DNA of 64,000 nt, taken from positions 70,050,025-70,114,024 of the forward strand of contig OY821519.1 of assembly GCA_963682025.1 (NCBI GenBank), read 5' to 3'. Positions within the stretch are counted from its first letter, which is position 1. Every line of letters starts with the position of its first letter. The notes below the pieces were generated by a model, which worked only from the letters and a program-made list of their open reading frames with translations, made no database searches and was not told the origin of the DNA. Position numbers and translations under genes: made by a program. Of the stretch, positions 33,641 through 44,784 are shown piece by piece. This DNA is from Cordilura impudica (taxonomy: Eukaryota > Arthropoda > Insecta > Diptera > Scathophagidae).

Positions 33641-34135
33641 AGGTGCTATTACACGATGTGTTTTTTACATATGTACTGTCACTTTTTATCCATATGAAAT
33701 TCCGCATGTCTGTCAAAATTGTCTTTTACATACGATTCATAATTTTTGATATCACACGTGCATATTTCCGTATGACATAACTTCTAAATGTAAACAACAG
33801 CTGATTTAATTTCTGAGTTTACAAAAATTTATTATCAAAAAAAAGTTATATATTTTTTAATTGTTAATTAACATTAAACAATTAATTTTTCTTTCAATAT
33901 TAATCTTTATAATTTACTCTGTTTTTCTTTCGCCACAAGCAGTGTTGTAAATATTTTCATATGTTTGTCATGCCAAAATAGAACCTGTTCTAATTGAAAA
34001 ATGTACATGTGACTTTCCTCATGTATTGTACATAAACAATGTTTCATATGTACCTATATCACACGATGTGTACAACTTTTGTTGTGGGAAAATTTGACAG
34101 TACATATGTAAAAAATACATCGTGTAATAGCACCT
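33641..34135. mobile_element. MITE with 40-base inverted repeats and TTA duplication
   Basis: The first 20 bases are AGGTGCTATTACACGATGTG; the right end is its inverse with a single change, and the match continues inward through TTTTTACATATGTACTGTCA. TTA flanks each side (33638-33640 and 34136-34138). The family B copies at 18123 and 20405 show the unbroken site (TTTGATTACAAGG type), confirming a 3-bp duplication. It is PIF/Harbinger-like by duplication and end sequence. No coding sequence. Confidence 0.85.
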
Positions 34136-34324
34136 TTACATGGTCTACATGAACACGTTGACGAACGGACGGACGGACGGACATTGCTAAATCGACTCAG
34201 AAAGTGATTCTGATTTAACAAAAGATGGGCCTGGATAAAATATTGTTGGTAGTTACAAACATTATCACAAACGCACTATAGCCGGACCACATAGCGGCTC
34301 TCACAAATTTTGCTAAAGAACACA

Positions 34325-34838
34325 TGAATTGGTAAAGACTGAATTGGGGTACAGTTGGTTCTCTTTTGAGATGAGTCCAAGTTTAACTTAAGAGGCCACG
34401 ATAAAGACTAGACCGAAAACATACAAATAAAACTGATAAGTTCGGCGGTGGTAATATTATGGTATGAGGTTGCTTTTCGGGCAAGGAATGAGTAAAAGAT
34501 ACTCTAACTGGAATTGGATACAAACAAATTCTAAATAATGTAACGTATCCATACGCGGACAATTGCAGTTAGTGTTTCGGAATGGCCAACCCAATCTCCA
34601 GATCTCAATCCAAGAGAAAATCTTTGGGAAATTATAGATCGAAAAATACGAACAAGAAATTACACAAACAAGACAGGTCTTATAGAGGCGTTTAATTCAG
34701 ATTGGCAAAAAAATTTTAATATATATCATCTACAATTTACTTTTTAATACCCATGTGAAGCAGTACTAAAAAATAATGGTTACCCAACAAAAGGTGAAGC
34801 AGCATTAAAATGTAATGGTTTCCCAACAAAATGTTGAA
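34325..34838 (+). pseudogene. Tc1-type (DD34E) transposase, C-terminal half, dead
   Basis: Reading across frames I see FEMSPSLT-like debris of the FSDESKF block, GGGNIMV-stop-GCFSGK, then SEWPTQSPDLNPRENLWEII with the catalytic Glu region (SPDLNPxENLW), then NYTNKTGLIEAFNSDWQK and a C-terminal NNGYPTKG. The ending is odd: the last module is duplicated in tandem, EAVLKNNGYPTK followed by EAALKCNGFPTKC and a stop near 34836. The N-terminal DNA-binding region is absent. It lies between the end of a B repeat and the TAA-flanked element at 34992. Confidence 0.82.
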
Positions 34839-34991
34839 ATCAAAAATAGGAAAGTTTTCAATTATTGTGTGTTAAGGGTTTCCATTGTTTTGTCAACAGC
34901 ATAAATATGAAAAGTTTTAAGTTTTTTTTTAATTTTTCTGAAGGTAAGTTATTTTATGTTAATATTTTTTTTTCTATTTTTAAATAAGTAA

Positions 34992-36826
34992 AGGTGGAAA
35001 CACAACTGGGACGAATGACGAATTTCGCACAGCTCGACCGACGAATTTGTCGGCAACAATTCGTTGCGTAAATTCGTGGAATGAAATAAAATTACGACGA
35101 ATTCACATAACAGCTGTAACGTCATTTGAAATGGTTTCTAATTTATAAAATGTACATTAGGGTTATGACTAATTTTTTACAAAATTTTTACCTATCACCA
35201 CGTGATAGGCAATACTAAACTAATAATAAAAATCGTGTTTGCAGGTCATTTTGCAGGAAAAACCTTCCGCACCAAATGCAAATTCAAAAAACTCACTGAA
35301 TTTTTTTTTTTATTTTTATTTTTATATTTTTTATTAATTTAATATATACATAGTAAATAAATTATTTAAACAATGTAGATTTTGATACCAGGTATGATTA
35401 TTTATTTATTTGAATATTGTGTGATATAAATTTAACTTTTATAGCGTGTTCTGCGCAAATATTACTACGCTGCTGATTTGTTATTTACGACTTCTTCATA
35501 ACCCCATGCCTTATCAAACACTCATTACCCTTTTTAAATTTAATAATTCGAAATTGTCTTTGCGGAAACAATGGTCTGAAAACCATGCGTCCTACCATGT
35601 ACCAAATATAGATTGACATATTTTCGAATTAAGATAAATGCCAATATTGCCAGAATTGTTATAGAATTCCACCGAGCATTACTTGTTGGTGGTATAGTTT
35701 TGAAATTTATGAAGGGAAAGGGTTAAGAGGTCAAAATATACATCGAAATGAAGCTAGTGGATCTAGATTTTTTTTATTCAGTTGTTGTGGATCTCAACAT
35801 TGCAGATATCGTTTTATGAGATAATGACAAGTTTTGGATTTCAAATTTAAAAATATCAAATAAAAGGCACTCATGTGAGCTTCAAAATGATATATATATA
35901 TTACTCAATTCCTATACTAAAAAGTTATATACAAGTCAATGTCCAAACTTTGGAGGTCCATAACTCGGAAAATATTTCGACCGTCGAAAAAAAATATTTT
36001 GCTAGAATCGCAACAAAATGTGTTGTAAGTGGTGAAAATTTGAAACCATTCGGGGCATCGCACTTAAAATACACAAAGGTCTTTAAAACGTAGAAGAAAT
36101 ATTTAATCAAATGAAAAAATATAGACCAACGCGTTTGGTGCGGAAACTTTTTTGAGAGCAGCGAAGAAGTAAGATTGCGTTTCATAATATTTTTTAATAG
36201 CCTTTTTGGCTAGGGCATGTAAAATTTGATATTTGAAAAAAAAAAAAATAAAAAAGTCATAACCCTAATGTACATAAATAAATATTGGAAAAATATGACT
36301 AAAAGAATTTTTAACTTGGTACGAGTTATTCCAATTGTAAACATAATGTTCACGATGGTAAAAGCTTTAATTTTTGTACGGCAGCGTTTAATTTTTTAAT
36401 TCTGAAAAAATTAGATAAATTTTCATTAATAAATTAATATTATGTTGTATTTAAAAAAAAAGAAGCACTAAACGAAAAAGAATAAATATCAACAAAAAAC
36501 TATGTAAAAGAAAATTATATAATTAAAAATAGATTTTATTTATCTTATAAGTTACTAATAAAATATAAAACAATTCTTAAAGACAAAAATTTTTATTTGC
36601 CAAAATATTTGAAAACCTAATATAAAATACGGTCACTCCACACCAATTTATTCGTCGTTCGTCGGCGTGGAAATAGAAATAAACATATCGCAGACTTCGT
36701 TACGCACTACGTATTTCGTTCGACGCACTGATTGTGTGCATTTTCATATACACAAAAGTGTTTTATTTCTGACGACGAATATTCGGAACGAAAAATTCGT
36801 CGTTCGTCCCAGTTGTGTTTTCAACT
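34992..36826. mobile_element. TAA-flanked element with AGGTGGAAACACAACTGGGA ends, holding a nested transposon
   Basis: The left end AGGTGGAAACACAACTGGGA is inverted at 36807-36826, and similarity continues inward (CGAATGACGAATTT versus CGAACGACGAATTTT). TAA flanks both ends (34989-34991 and 36827-36829), again a TWA-type duplication. Without the nested 1,110-base element (35158-36267) and its 8-bp repeat it would be about 717 bases and non-coding. It contains several further CGACGAA and TCGTCG repeats near both ends. Confidence 0.82.
35158..36267 (-). mobile_element. Deleted copy of the unassigned hAT-like transposon
   Basis: Ends are TAGGGTTATGACT and AGTCATAACCCTA. ATGTACAT lies on both outer sides (35150-35157 and 36268-36275), which I read as an 8-bp duplication. 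On the minus strand, 35440-35700 retains degraded pieces of the transposase of the larger copy: ARWNS-like debris, LAILAFIL, DAWFSDHCFRKDNFE and NICAEHAIK-like text. The inverted subterminal motif CCTTCCGCACC (35263) and GGTGCGGAA (36137) is shared with the larger copy. The front two thirds of the gene are gone. Because ATGTACATTAGG also occurs at 37539 in the larger copy, the palindrome might instead belong to the element. Confidence 0.72.
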
Positions 36827-36966
36827 TAAATCAACAAAAATTTTATATGTATTAATAAAAAAGTTTTTAATATTATTATACACTTTCTTGGCATTGACCA
36901 TTCAATTCGTCAAAAATATATTTTGTTAAAAGTTTCCAAATCTCATTGTATATATCATCCACCCAT

Positions 36967-37625
36967 TAGGGCACTCCACCAATAACCTTTTTTTTCTTGA
37001 TTTTTGCAACTGTTAAAGCGGAATATTTTTATAGCGAAAACAATTTTGAGAATTTTTTCATATTTTTGAAATTCGGTACGGGTCGCTGAAATCGATTTGA
37101 TCCAAAAAAAAATTTTTGTTTATGGAACAAGTCATTTTTTTTTCAAAAACTCAGATAAATTACTTCCGAGGAGTACCAACCAAAAAATAAAAATAAAAAT
37201 ATTAGTTTATATAAAAAGTAAGTATTTCGCTCAATTACACCAAAAATAGGCAATATTTGGTCGTAATATTATATACTTTTATTTTGAAAAACGATCATCA
37301 AAATTTGCATATTTTGGTACAAATCTCATGTTTAAGCACAAAATAGCATATTGCTTTTAATTTTACGCTCACATGTTGCCTATTTTTCGATTAATTGAGG
37401 AATAATAATAATGAATTTGGGATAGACTTAATTTTTAAAACTTAAGGTCATTAAAACTTCCCTTAAACTAATAATTTCAACATCGTTGTGTCAAAAGAAA
37501 TCATTATAAAGAAAAAAACATTTAAAAAAATTATACATATGTACATTAGGCAAGTAAAAAACGTTATCTTAGGTCAGTTAGAAACAAAAACCTTCCGCAC
37601 CGAATGCGATTTCTAAAACCTTCCA

Positions 37626-37661
<36 letters not shown>

Positions 37662-39673
37662 TTTTTACAAGAAATAAATTTTAAGTTTAGCGTTCGCGTT
37701 GATTTGCATAGCGGAAATAAGTCTTGCACTATTTTCACAGCTCGTTCGGCACATATGTTGCTGCGCTGCTGTCTATTAATTGTAGACGGTTCTTGCACCC
37801 AGTGCCGTAAAAAACATTCTTCAGCCCTCTTAAATGGTGTAAGAGAGTTTTTTAATGATGAAAAGTTATTTGTACGGAAACAGTGATCCGAAAACCATAC
37901 ATCATACCATGAACCACATATGAACTTACAGATAGAGAGAAGCTTTTCCCGATAATTTGGAAGAAGAATAAAAGCCAAGATGGCAAATATTGCTCTGGAG
38001 TTCCATCGGGCATTACTCATTGGTGGTAATGATTTAAAGTTAATGAATGGAAATGAATGAATGCTTTGCCGAGCTCAAACAAAAATTGCATATCACCACG
38101 CCATTTAATGTCCATACATTTAATAACTACTTCGTTTTGATTAAAGGTATTTTTGAGATGTATGTAGTTATTTTGTAGCTCAATAATAAAATCATAATGA
38201 ATGTTAGGAGATGATGTTTTCTCACCTAAAATCTCATCCATGACGTATCTTAGTACCAAATCCAGGATATGGTGCTGATAACCAACATATTGCGGTGGTG
38301 GTAAAAAAATTGACTCGAAGTAGTTTTTGAGTAACCTTACAACGCCATTTTTGTTTCCGGTATTTACACTGGTCGTGTCACAAACTATCATTTTGATGGA
38401 ATTCCACAAATCAAACCTATCCGACGTATCTTTGATACCGTTAAATATATCAAGCGATTTTCCACTATCAAGCACAAGAACACCTAACTTTACTTCCTTA
38501 TATTCGTTTTTGATAACTATAACCTGCACTTCTTTCTTTCCAATCTTCTTTCCATCGAAGTGAAGACACCAATCTTCGTTTTTCAATGTTTTAGCCAGTT
38601 CTTCTTCTTTTTGTTTAGCGGATCTTATCACAGCTTTGTATATGCCTGGTTGTGTTGAAGTGGCAATGGTTATTCCAGACCCAGCCAATTGTTTGCAAAT
38701 CTTAGCTGCTTTTTTGGTGCTCACGTTCACCTTGTTGAACAACGTTACAGCTGGATTTAACGACAATTTAAGTTGATTTTGTTTGCCTGGGGGTTTGTAG
38801 TTATCATCATCTAGATTTTCATCAGTATAATCTTCAGAAATTGATGATAAATCAGAATCATCAGAATTTATATTTCGGACAGGTTCTTGTTCAGAAAAAG
38901 ATTCTATTCCACTGGATACATCAAATATTTCATTAAAATTGCTATCATTTGGACGTTTTAAATGGTTTTGGTAAGATAATATCATCTTTTTAACTTTTTT
39001 TTAAAATACCTCCCACACTAATTTGTTTTGTTTTAAGTTTTATCCACAAATTAAAAATTTCTTCAGATATTTTAGCATACCTTTTATCTTTACTCTTTCC
39101 TTCTTTTGCTAAGGCGTAAAACATTCCATGTTTTGGCATTTATTTAAAGTACGATAATGATATTTCAACGTTTTGTATTTCTCGACATTTTACCAAACTC
39201 TTGGTCCAGACTTTGGAATTTTTTTCAACAGCGATTTTACTTTTTTTAAATTTCATTTTAGTTTTAAAAATACATATGGGAAATAATCAATAACAATTAA
39301 ATATTCCCGTTAGATGACGTAGAATGGGCACTTTAAGGGTTACCAAGTATGTTTCATTTATGAAAATTGTAATATCTTGCGAAAAATCTATGTATTCTGT
39401 GACAGTTGGCAACCCTGCAATTCAACAGTTTGCACTGAAAAAAATCCTAATTCCAAACTTTATCGCATTTGGTGCGGAACCTTTTTTAACGATCGCGAAA
39501 AAGTAAAAACGCAATTATTCATATTTTTCCATGGACTATTCAGCCTTACCTGGCAAAAGTTGATATTTGCAAAGAGTTGCGAAAAGCAATTCCAAAAATT
39601 TGAAAAAATTCTGTCGTTTGGGCTATAAGAAAACATGTTCCTTTTTTAAGAATTGCATTGGTGAATTGCCCTA
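36967..39673 (-). mobile_element. Unassigned DNA transposon, larger copy (about 2.7 kb)
   Basis: Outer ends are TAGGGCACTCCACCAAT and the inverse of TAGGGCAATTCACCAAT (15 of 17 identical). Flanking octamers CCACCCAT and ATTCCCAT agree at five of eight positions, compatible with an old hAT-like 8-bp duplication but not proof. Inside lies one gene on the minus strand (37655-39139). Inverted copies of CCTTCCGCACCGAATGC (37600) and GCATTTGGTGCGGAACC (39466) surround the gene. The first 570 bases recur as repeat E at 27190-31140. A poly-T run of about 27 bases sits at 37629-37656. Confidence 0.68.
37655..39139 (-). pseudogene. DDE-like transposase of an unassigned family, two frameshifts
   Basis: Roughly 495 codons. 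The start is MPKHGMFYALAKEGKSKDKR, and a frameshift near 38990 (A-run) leads to MILSYQNHLKRPNDSNF. An acidic linker (SDDSDLSSISEDYTDENLDD) follows at about residues 90-110. Then come WCLHFDGKKIGKKEVQVIVI (candidate first Asp), KMIVCDTTSVNTGNKNGVV (second Asp), PPPQYVGYQHHILDLVLRYV and MDIKWRGDMQFLFELG. A second frameshift lies near 38022, then SNARWNSRAIFAILAFILLP, WYDVWFSDHCF and RSNICAERAVKIVQDLF (candidate Glu). The layout of D, D plus HxxL block, and E recalls an RNase H-like transposase of the hAT type, but I see no BED finger or hAT dimerisation motif. WFSDHCF and NICAExA are also kept in the deleted copy at 35158. Uncharacterised relatives in arthropods are recalled, not searched. Confidence 0.72.
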
Positions 39674-40700
39674 ATTCCCATAAGCACAACTCCCTCTTTC
39701 CTCTCTTCCAACATTAAATGCTCCTTATATGAAGAACAAAAAAGGAGGTATACAGTTAGTGTCCAAAGGTAAAAACCGATTAAGTTTTATTTTTACAACT
39801 TTGAATGGAATTCTTTAGCCCAGCTAAAAATTTAGGAATATCCAGTAATTGGTCACGTGTTAGCATTATATCAAATCGGGATCAGGATATTTTTGGATTG
39901 AAAACTGTATCGGAATTTGTAGATAATAAACCTTAGTAAGATTATGTTATGCAGGATACATAATCCGAAATTGTAGCCACCAAGATATGAGTACAACTGT
40001 CTTTTCTTCATAACGCCTTAGTATAATTCTAAAACAGAAAGTGTTGCGGAAGCAGGAAATGTCAAGTTTATTGTGTTGAAAGCATGAATTCCGAAAATAG
40101 AATAAAAAATATTTTATAATCTTATTTGCATGGCCTCGCTAATGCATTATTTGCATGGCACCACATAAAATTTTGGTGAGAATGGTCTCAAAATGTTTAA
40201 AACCAATTTCTAAAATTCATATACTTTGAAGTAAGGGAATTCATTCCAGCAAATAATTCATGATTTAAAGCTCTGCATGTATTCGCTTTCGCGTTTTATT
40301 GATGACAACTTGCCAACAACGACAATAATAACGCCAACCACAATTTTTCTTCTTTTTTTTTTTTGAATCCATATAAATCCGCTGAACGGAAGTGAACTCT
40401 GCCACTTCAATGTTGTTGTTATGATTTTTAACGGTGCTGCTCTCTAAGAATGTCGCTGCTTCAACTTACAGTGATGTTGATGTTTTCGTAGCTGTTGCTA
40501 TACATAAATGCAAACAATATAACAAACAAATAGATAGGCGGATGACAGATAGGCAGACGATATACGAAACAGATAGACATACGAGCTGGCAAGTGTGCAT
40601 TCATTTTTTTAATCCATGTTCATTCATTCATACTTATTCTCATTGCATAATGTTTATCAAGTTAGTTGCAATAACAGGCCCACAAATCATAGAAACACAT

Positions 40701-40731
<31 letters not shown>

Positions 40732-41237
40732 AATCTTTTTCAATACAAGATTTAGTTCATCACTACTTGTTGTACTTGCATTACTCGTAAGCTGTATTAA
40801 GGCAAGACAACAGAGTAGCAATACTTAGGAAAGGAATCAAATAGAGAAATATGTACAGTGGGAAGCAGAAGTGAGTAGACGTTTTAGTACTTCTTAAACT
40901 GAACTCTTAAGCGAATTGGTACCACAAATATATTGCCCATTTAATAATTACTTTCTTTTTTAATATACTCCTTGTTTTATTCTTCACAAAATGCTAAGGA
41001 ATACAAAGAGAATGTGGTCCACGGACGTTTACTATTTACCCTTTTCATGTCCTGTGAATAACATATGATGCACAACAATTCTCTTCCTTACGCTTGTGCA
41101 TATGATTCACTTCTGGTATTTTACCAATTTATATGCCTAGCTCTGCTACTTTGGAAGCTTAATAGAAGTGTTTAGAAGTTTTATAATTTTGTAGACGTGC
41201 GGTAGAAAAAAAAAGGTAGAAAAAAATGAAAAGAAAA
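39674..41237. other. No gene seen; contains a CA microsatellite
   Basis: This stretch has an ordinary base composition for the window, a (CA)n run at 40697-40730 and a GATAGACAGATAGGCAGAC-like stretch near 40530-40580. No coding signal or repeat partner found. Confidence 0.4.
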
Positions 41238-41351
41238 CAAAGTTGTTCTAGACCGAGTATGCGATACCTATACCATGCGTTTAGAGAACTGATCTTAAGT
41301 GCAACTAACTAGGTATAGAAAATAAGCATAAACCACATATGAGTACATTCT

Positions 41352-42870
41352 GATGTGTAAACATCTAAACGCGCAGGGGCGTAAATTTCAAAAACAGCGT
41401 AACATGTAAGCGTAACATGTGAGCGTAATATGTGAGTCGTAAGACAAAATGTGATTGTATTGGTGAAAAAATTATGATATTATGATAACCTGTTTGAAAA
41501 CTAAAAATGATAAATAAAAAATGAAAAAAAAAATTAAAAATAAAAAATTTAAAATGAAAAATAAAAAATGAAAAATGAAAAATTAAAAATGAAAAATAAA
41601 CTATGAAAAATAAAAAATGAAAAATAAAAAATTAATAATTAAAAATGAAAAATGAAAAGAAAAAATTAAAAATAAAAAATGAAACATGAAACATGAAAAA
41701 TAAAAAATGAAAAATTAAAAATGAAAAACTAAAAATGAATAATGAAAAATTAAAAATAAAAAATAAATTAAAAATAAAAATTCAAAATTAAAATTAAAAA
41801 TAAAAAATGAAAAATTAAAAATGAAAAATGAAAAATAAAATATGAAAAATAAAAAATGAAAAATAAAAATGAAAAATAAAAAATTAATAATTACAAATGA
41901 AAAATGAAAAATAAAAAATGAAAAATAAAAAATGAAACATGAAAAATAAAAAATGAAAAATGAAAAACGAAAAATTCAAAATGAATAATGAAAAATGAAA
42001 AATGAAAAATAAAAATAAAAAATAAAAAATAAAAAATGAAAAAAAAATTAAAAATTAAAAATGAAAAATAAAAAATGAAAAACGAAAAATGAAACATGAA
42101 AAATGAAAAATGAAAAATGAAAAACGAAAAATGAAAAAAAATAAAAATGGAAAATAAACAATTAAGAATAAAAATGAAAAATAAAAAATGAAAAATGAAA
42201 AATAAAAAATTTAAAAAGAAAAATGAAAAATAAAAAATTAAAAATAAAAAATTAAAAAAAAATAAAACTAATAAGGAAGAATGAAAAATAAAAAATAAAA
42301 AATGAATAATAAAAATTAAAACTAAAAAATCAAAAGTAAAAAATTAAAAATAAAAAATTAAACATGAAAAATAAGAAAAGAAAAACTAAAATTAAAAATG
42401 AATAATGCAAAATAAAAAATGAAAAATGAAAAATAAAAAATGAAAAATTAAAAATAAAAAATTAATAATAAAAAATGAAAAATGAAAAAAGAAAAATTAA
42501 AATTGAAAAATGAAAAATGAGAAAGAAAAAAATTAAAAATGATAAATAAAAAATGAGAAATTAAAATTAAAAATTGAAAAATTGAAAACAAAAAATGAAA
42601 AATAAATGAAAAATTAAAAAAAAAAATTAAAAATGAAAAATAAAAAATGAAAAACGAAAAATTATAAATAAAAAAAAAATAATTAAAAACTAACCGGTTA
42701 AAATAATAAATAATAAAAAATTAAAATAATAATTATATTAAGAGAGCCCCTGCAGTTGATTGTTATAAGTGATACGCTTTCTGTTTGATTTTAAGAAAGT
42801 CCTATAAAAAAATCTTTAATTACTACATGTTTGCACATCTCCCCTGCGATCGGACTCGCATGATTTTTTT
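41352..42870. mobile_element. Insertion H, copy 2, carrying a giant A-rich array
   Basis: It is the reverse of the copy at 4790-5875: GATGTGTAAACATCTAAACG at the left, then TCGTAAGACAAAATGTGATT, the array (41503 to about 42735), then GAGAGCCCCTGCAGTTGATT and GTTTGCACATCTCCCCTGCG. Flanking unique parts match copy 1 closely, but the array is about 1.2 kb against 0.75 kb, so the array has expanded or contracted independently. Confidence 0.55.
41503..42735 (-). repeat. A-rich minisatellite array, GAAAAAT/TAAAAAA units
   Basis: It consists of about 1.2 kb of GAAAAATGAAAAATAAAAAA-like units, the complement of the ATTTTTC arrays at 4975 and 46690. Variation among units is by single-base changes that keep the 7-base rhythm. 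Minus-strand open frames through it are Phe/Ile/His strings without meaning. Confidence 0.92.
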
Positions 42871-43186
42871 TTATTATTATTTTTGCTTGTAGATCTAAAA
42901 AAGTTCATATCGGATGATATAATTAGATGGGAACTAGGTCCAAAAAATTGGCTGATCTTAACCATAGTTGCATAGCATTTATTTTTTGCAAACGTAAAAA
43001 CGAACCAAATTTGAGAAAAAAATCTGTGGAATATTTTTGTTTCTGATAAGTTTAAGTGAAGATCGGGCCGCAGCTTTATATGGAGGCTATGACTAAGTAT
43101 TGCCTATAGGGTTTATTTTTGTACTACTGATTAATGGATTCAACAACCACACACAAACAAGGAATGACTGAGATCTATAAGCTTGA

Positions 43187-43690
43187 TAAATACTATGGGG
43201 ACTCTGCACTATCGATTTCAATGGTAAAAAAGTGGTTTATTGACTTTCGTTGTGGTCCACAAATACAAATGACGCTGAACGTTCTGGACGGCCAATTGAG
43301 GTCAATACATCCGAAAATGTCGAAAAAATCCACGGTATGGTGTTGGTCGATCGAAGAGTAAAAGTGCGTGAGAGTGTTGATGCCATAGGCATTTCGTATG
43401 GCAGTGTGGTTTCGATTTTAAATGATCATTAGGGTTTAGGAAAACTGTCTGCAAGATGGGTGCCGCGTTTGCTCTCAATTTACCATAAGCGTAATTGTGT
43501 GACAACTTCAAAATTCCATTAATTGGGCTAAGAATTGGTACCTCATCCGCCATATTCTCCGGATTTAGCCCCCAGTGACTATTTCCTATTTCCAAACCTA
43601 AAGAAATTGCTCGGTGGAAAGAGATTTAGCTCCAACGATGAAATTATTGATCAAAAATGCCTTTTTTATGGACCTCGAAAAATCCTATGT
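43187..43690 (+). pseudogene. mariner (DD34D) transposase, internally deleted
   Basis: The N-terminal part reads KYYGDSALSISMVKKWFIDF, then NTNDAERSGRPIEVNTSENV, VDRRVKVRESVDAIGISYGS and VVSILNDH before a stop, then KLSARWVPRLLS. It then jumps to VPHPPYSPDLAPSDYFLFPN, LKKLLGGKRFSSNDEII and a stop after LCFERL. The helix-turn-helix half and the third catalytic Asp (SPDLAPSDY) are kept; the centre with the first two catalytic aspartates has been deleted. The sequence belongs to a different mariner lineage from the copies at 1.3, 51 and 58.7 kb and is closer to the fragment at 45927. It truncates the preceding B repeat. Confidence 0.85.
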
Positions 43691-44784
43691 TTTGAAAGGC
43701 TTTAGGCTTTAACAATTCATATTCCGCTTTAAGAGCTAAAATAAAAAAATTTAAAAAAAATGGTTTTGGTGAGACGCCCTGACTTCGGTAGGACGTACAT
43801 CTAATATTTGAACTAACGGTAAGCGGCCCTGTGCTCGTGTTAATGTGTGAGGATGTTTCAGCCACGTTGCTAAATCTTCAGTTCCTATTAGTTCATTAGG
43901 AAACAAAATTCTATGAATGAATTTTAATAAGAATTTAAAAAAATCCATCCAAACTTTTACGTCATGAAGAGAGAGTTACGAATGTGAATACAAATAATTA
44001 GTAGGGTATGTACCAGAGCTTTCGCTTGTGAATACTGACGTTTAAAATTTATTTGAACGAGAATTTATTCGTGACGTTTATCACCTCCACTTGGGCTTAA
44101 GTTTGCTTGCTAGAAGTGTCAGAAGCAGACTATGGCTTTTTTGACCTAGAGTTGACCAGATCTGTATTATGGTCTATAAGGAGCGAGTTGTAGCCTATAT
44201 TTGAGTCGTGCAGCCTATATTTGAGACTAGTTCCATACGATGATATACTGTTAAGTCATAAATGGCTATTCGATTAAAACCCTCTAGTGCTTTATCTATT
44301 AAATTTTTTCGCAAGTATTTTATGAATTAAATTTCATTCTGATATATTGATTGAATATCGAGTTTAGTTGCCACAACTTAAATCAGTCTTAAAGGTGTGA
44401 ATATTAAATACCCTGAAAATATTTAAAAATTAATTCAGTCCAGTGCAACAAGGAGCAACATAAAGCAAATTATTTTTAATTTGTAGGTATTAAAACAGAA
44501 TCTTGTAAAGAATTAGTAATTCTGGCCTAATTTTTTATCTCTTTTTCTTTTTTTTTATAGATCTCCTTGCTTCCTGGCCTCCAAATTCCTTTAAATATTT
44601 TCTTGGTTATGGTGCAAGTATATATAAAGCGAGCTTCCTTCCGCATCCGCTATTGAATTCTAACAATACAAACACAAACAACAATTACATATTGTTTTTA
44701 TAAAATCACATTGTTCTCACTTATTTAATTGCACAGTGTTGGCACTTCATAGGTAATAATGACAGACAATTTCACAACTCACTT
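43691..44784. other. No assigned gene
   Basis: A minus-strand frame at 43751-43948 (HRILFPNELIGTEDLATWLK, then QGRLPLVQILDVRPTEV) reads more like protein than its surroundings, but I do not recognise it. A TATATATAAAG string at 44618-44628 resembles a TATA box but no gene follows. Confidence 0.3.

Larger units (their letters stand above)
31173..34301 (+). mobile_element. DINE-like repeat family B, copy 4, split twice
   Basis: The head AACAAGTAGGAAATTATAG begins at 31173. It is interrupted at once by a hAT element (31203-33166) and later by a TTA-flanked MITE (33641-34135). After removal of both, the sequence runs through the B phrases (TATCATGCATTTAGAGA, AAGTGAAGACCGGGATGCAG, GGACGGACGGACGG, AATATTGTTGGTAGTTACAA) to a decayed tail near 34301. 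Copy 2 at 18123 supplies the empty-site comparison for both insertions. Confidence 0.8.
41238..43180 (+). mobile_element. DINE-like repeat family B, copy 5, with insertion H
   Basis: The head palindrome region (TTCTAGACCGAGTATGCGATAC) starts near 41245. B sequence runs to about 41350, is broken by insertion H (41352 to about 42870), and resumes with AAAAAGTTCATATCGGATGA and AAGTGAAGATCGGGCCGCAG until about 43180, where mariner sequence cuts it off. The tail hairpin is therefore missing. Confidence 0.72.

Noticed and set aside
43751..43948. Possible retrotransposon gag or other protein fragment (ELIGTEDLATWLK, then LVQILDVRPTEV)
   Set aside because: It looks protein-like, but I cannot place it in any family and no second block supports it.
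44618..44628. TATATATAAAG as a promoter
   Set aside because: No coding sequence or conserved start-site context follows, and such strings are expected by chance in this base composition.
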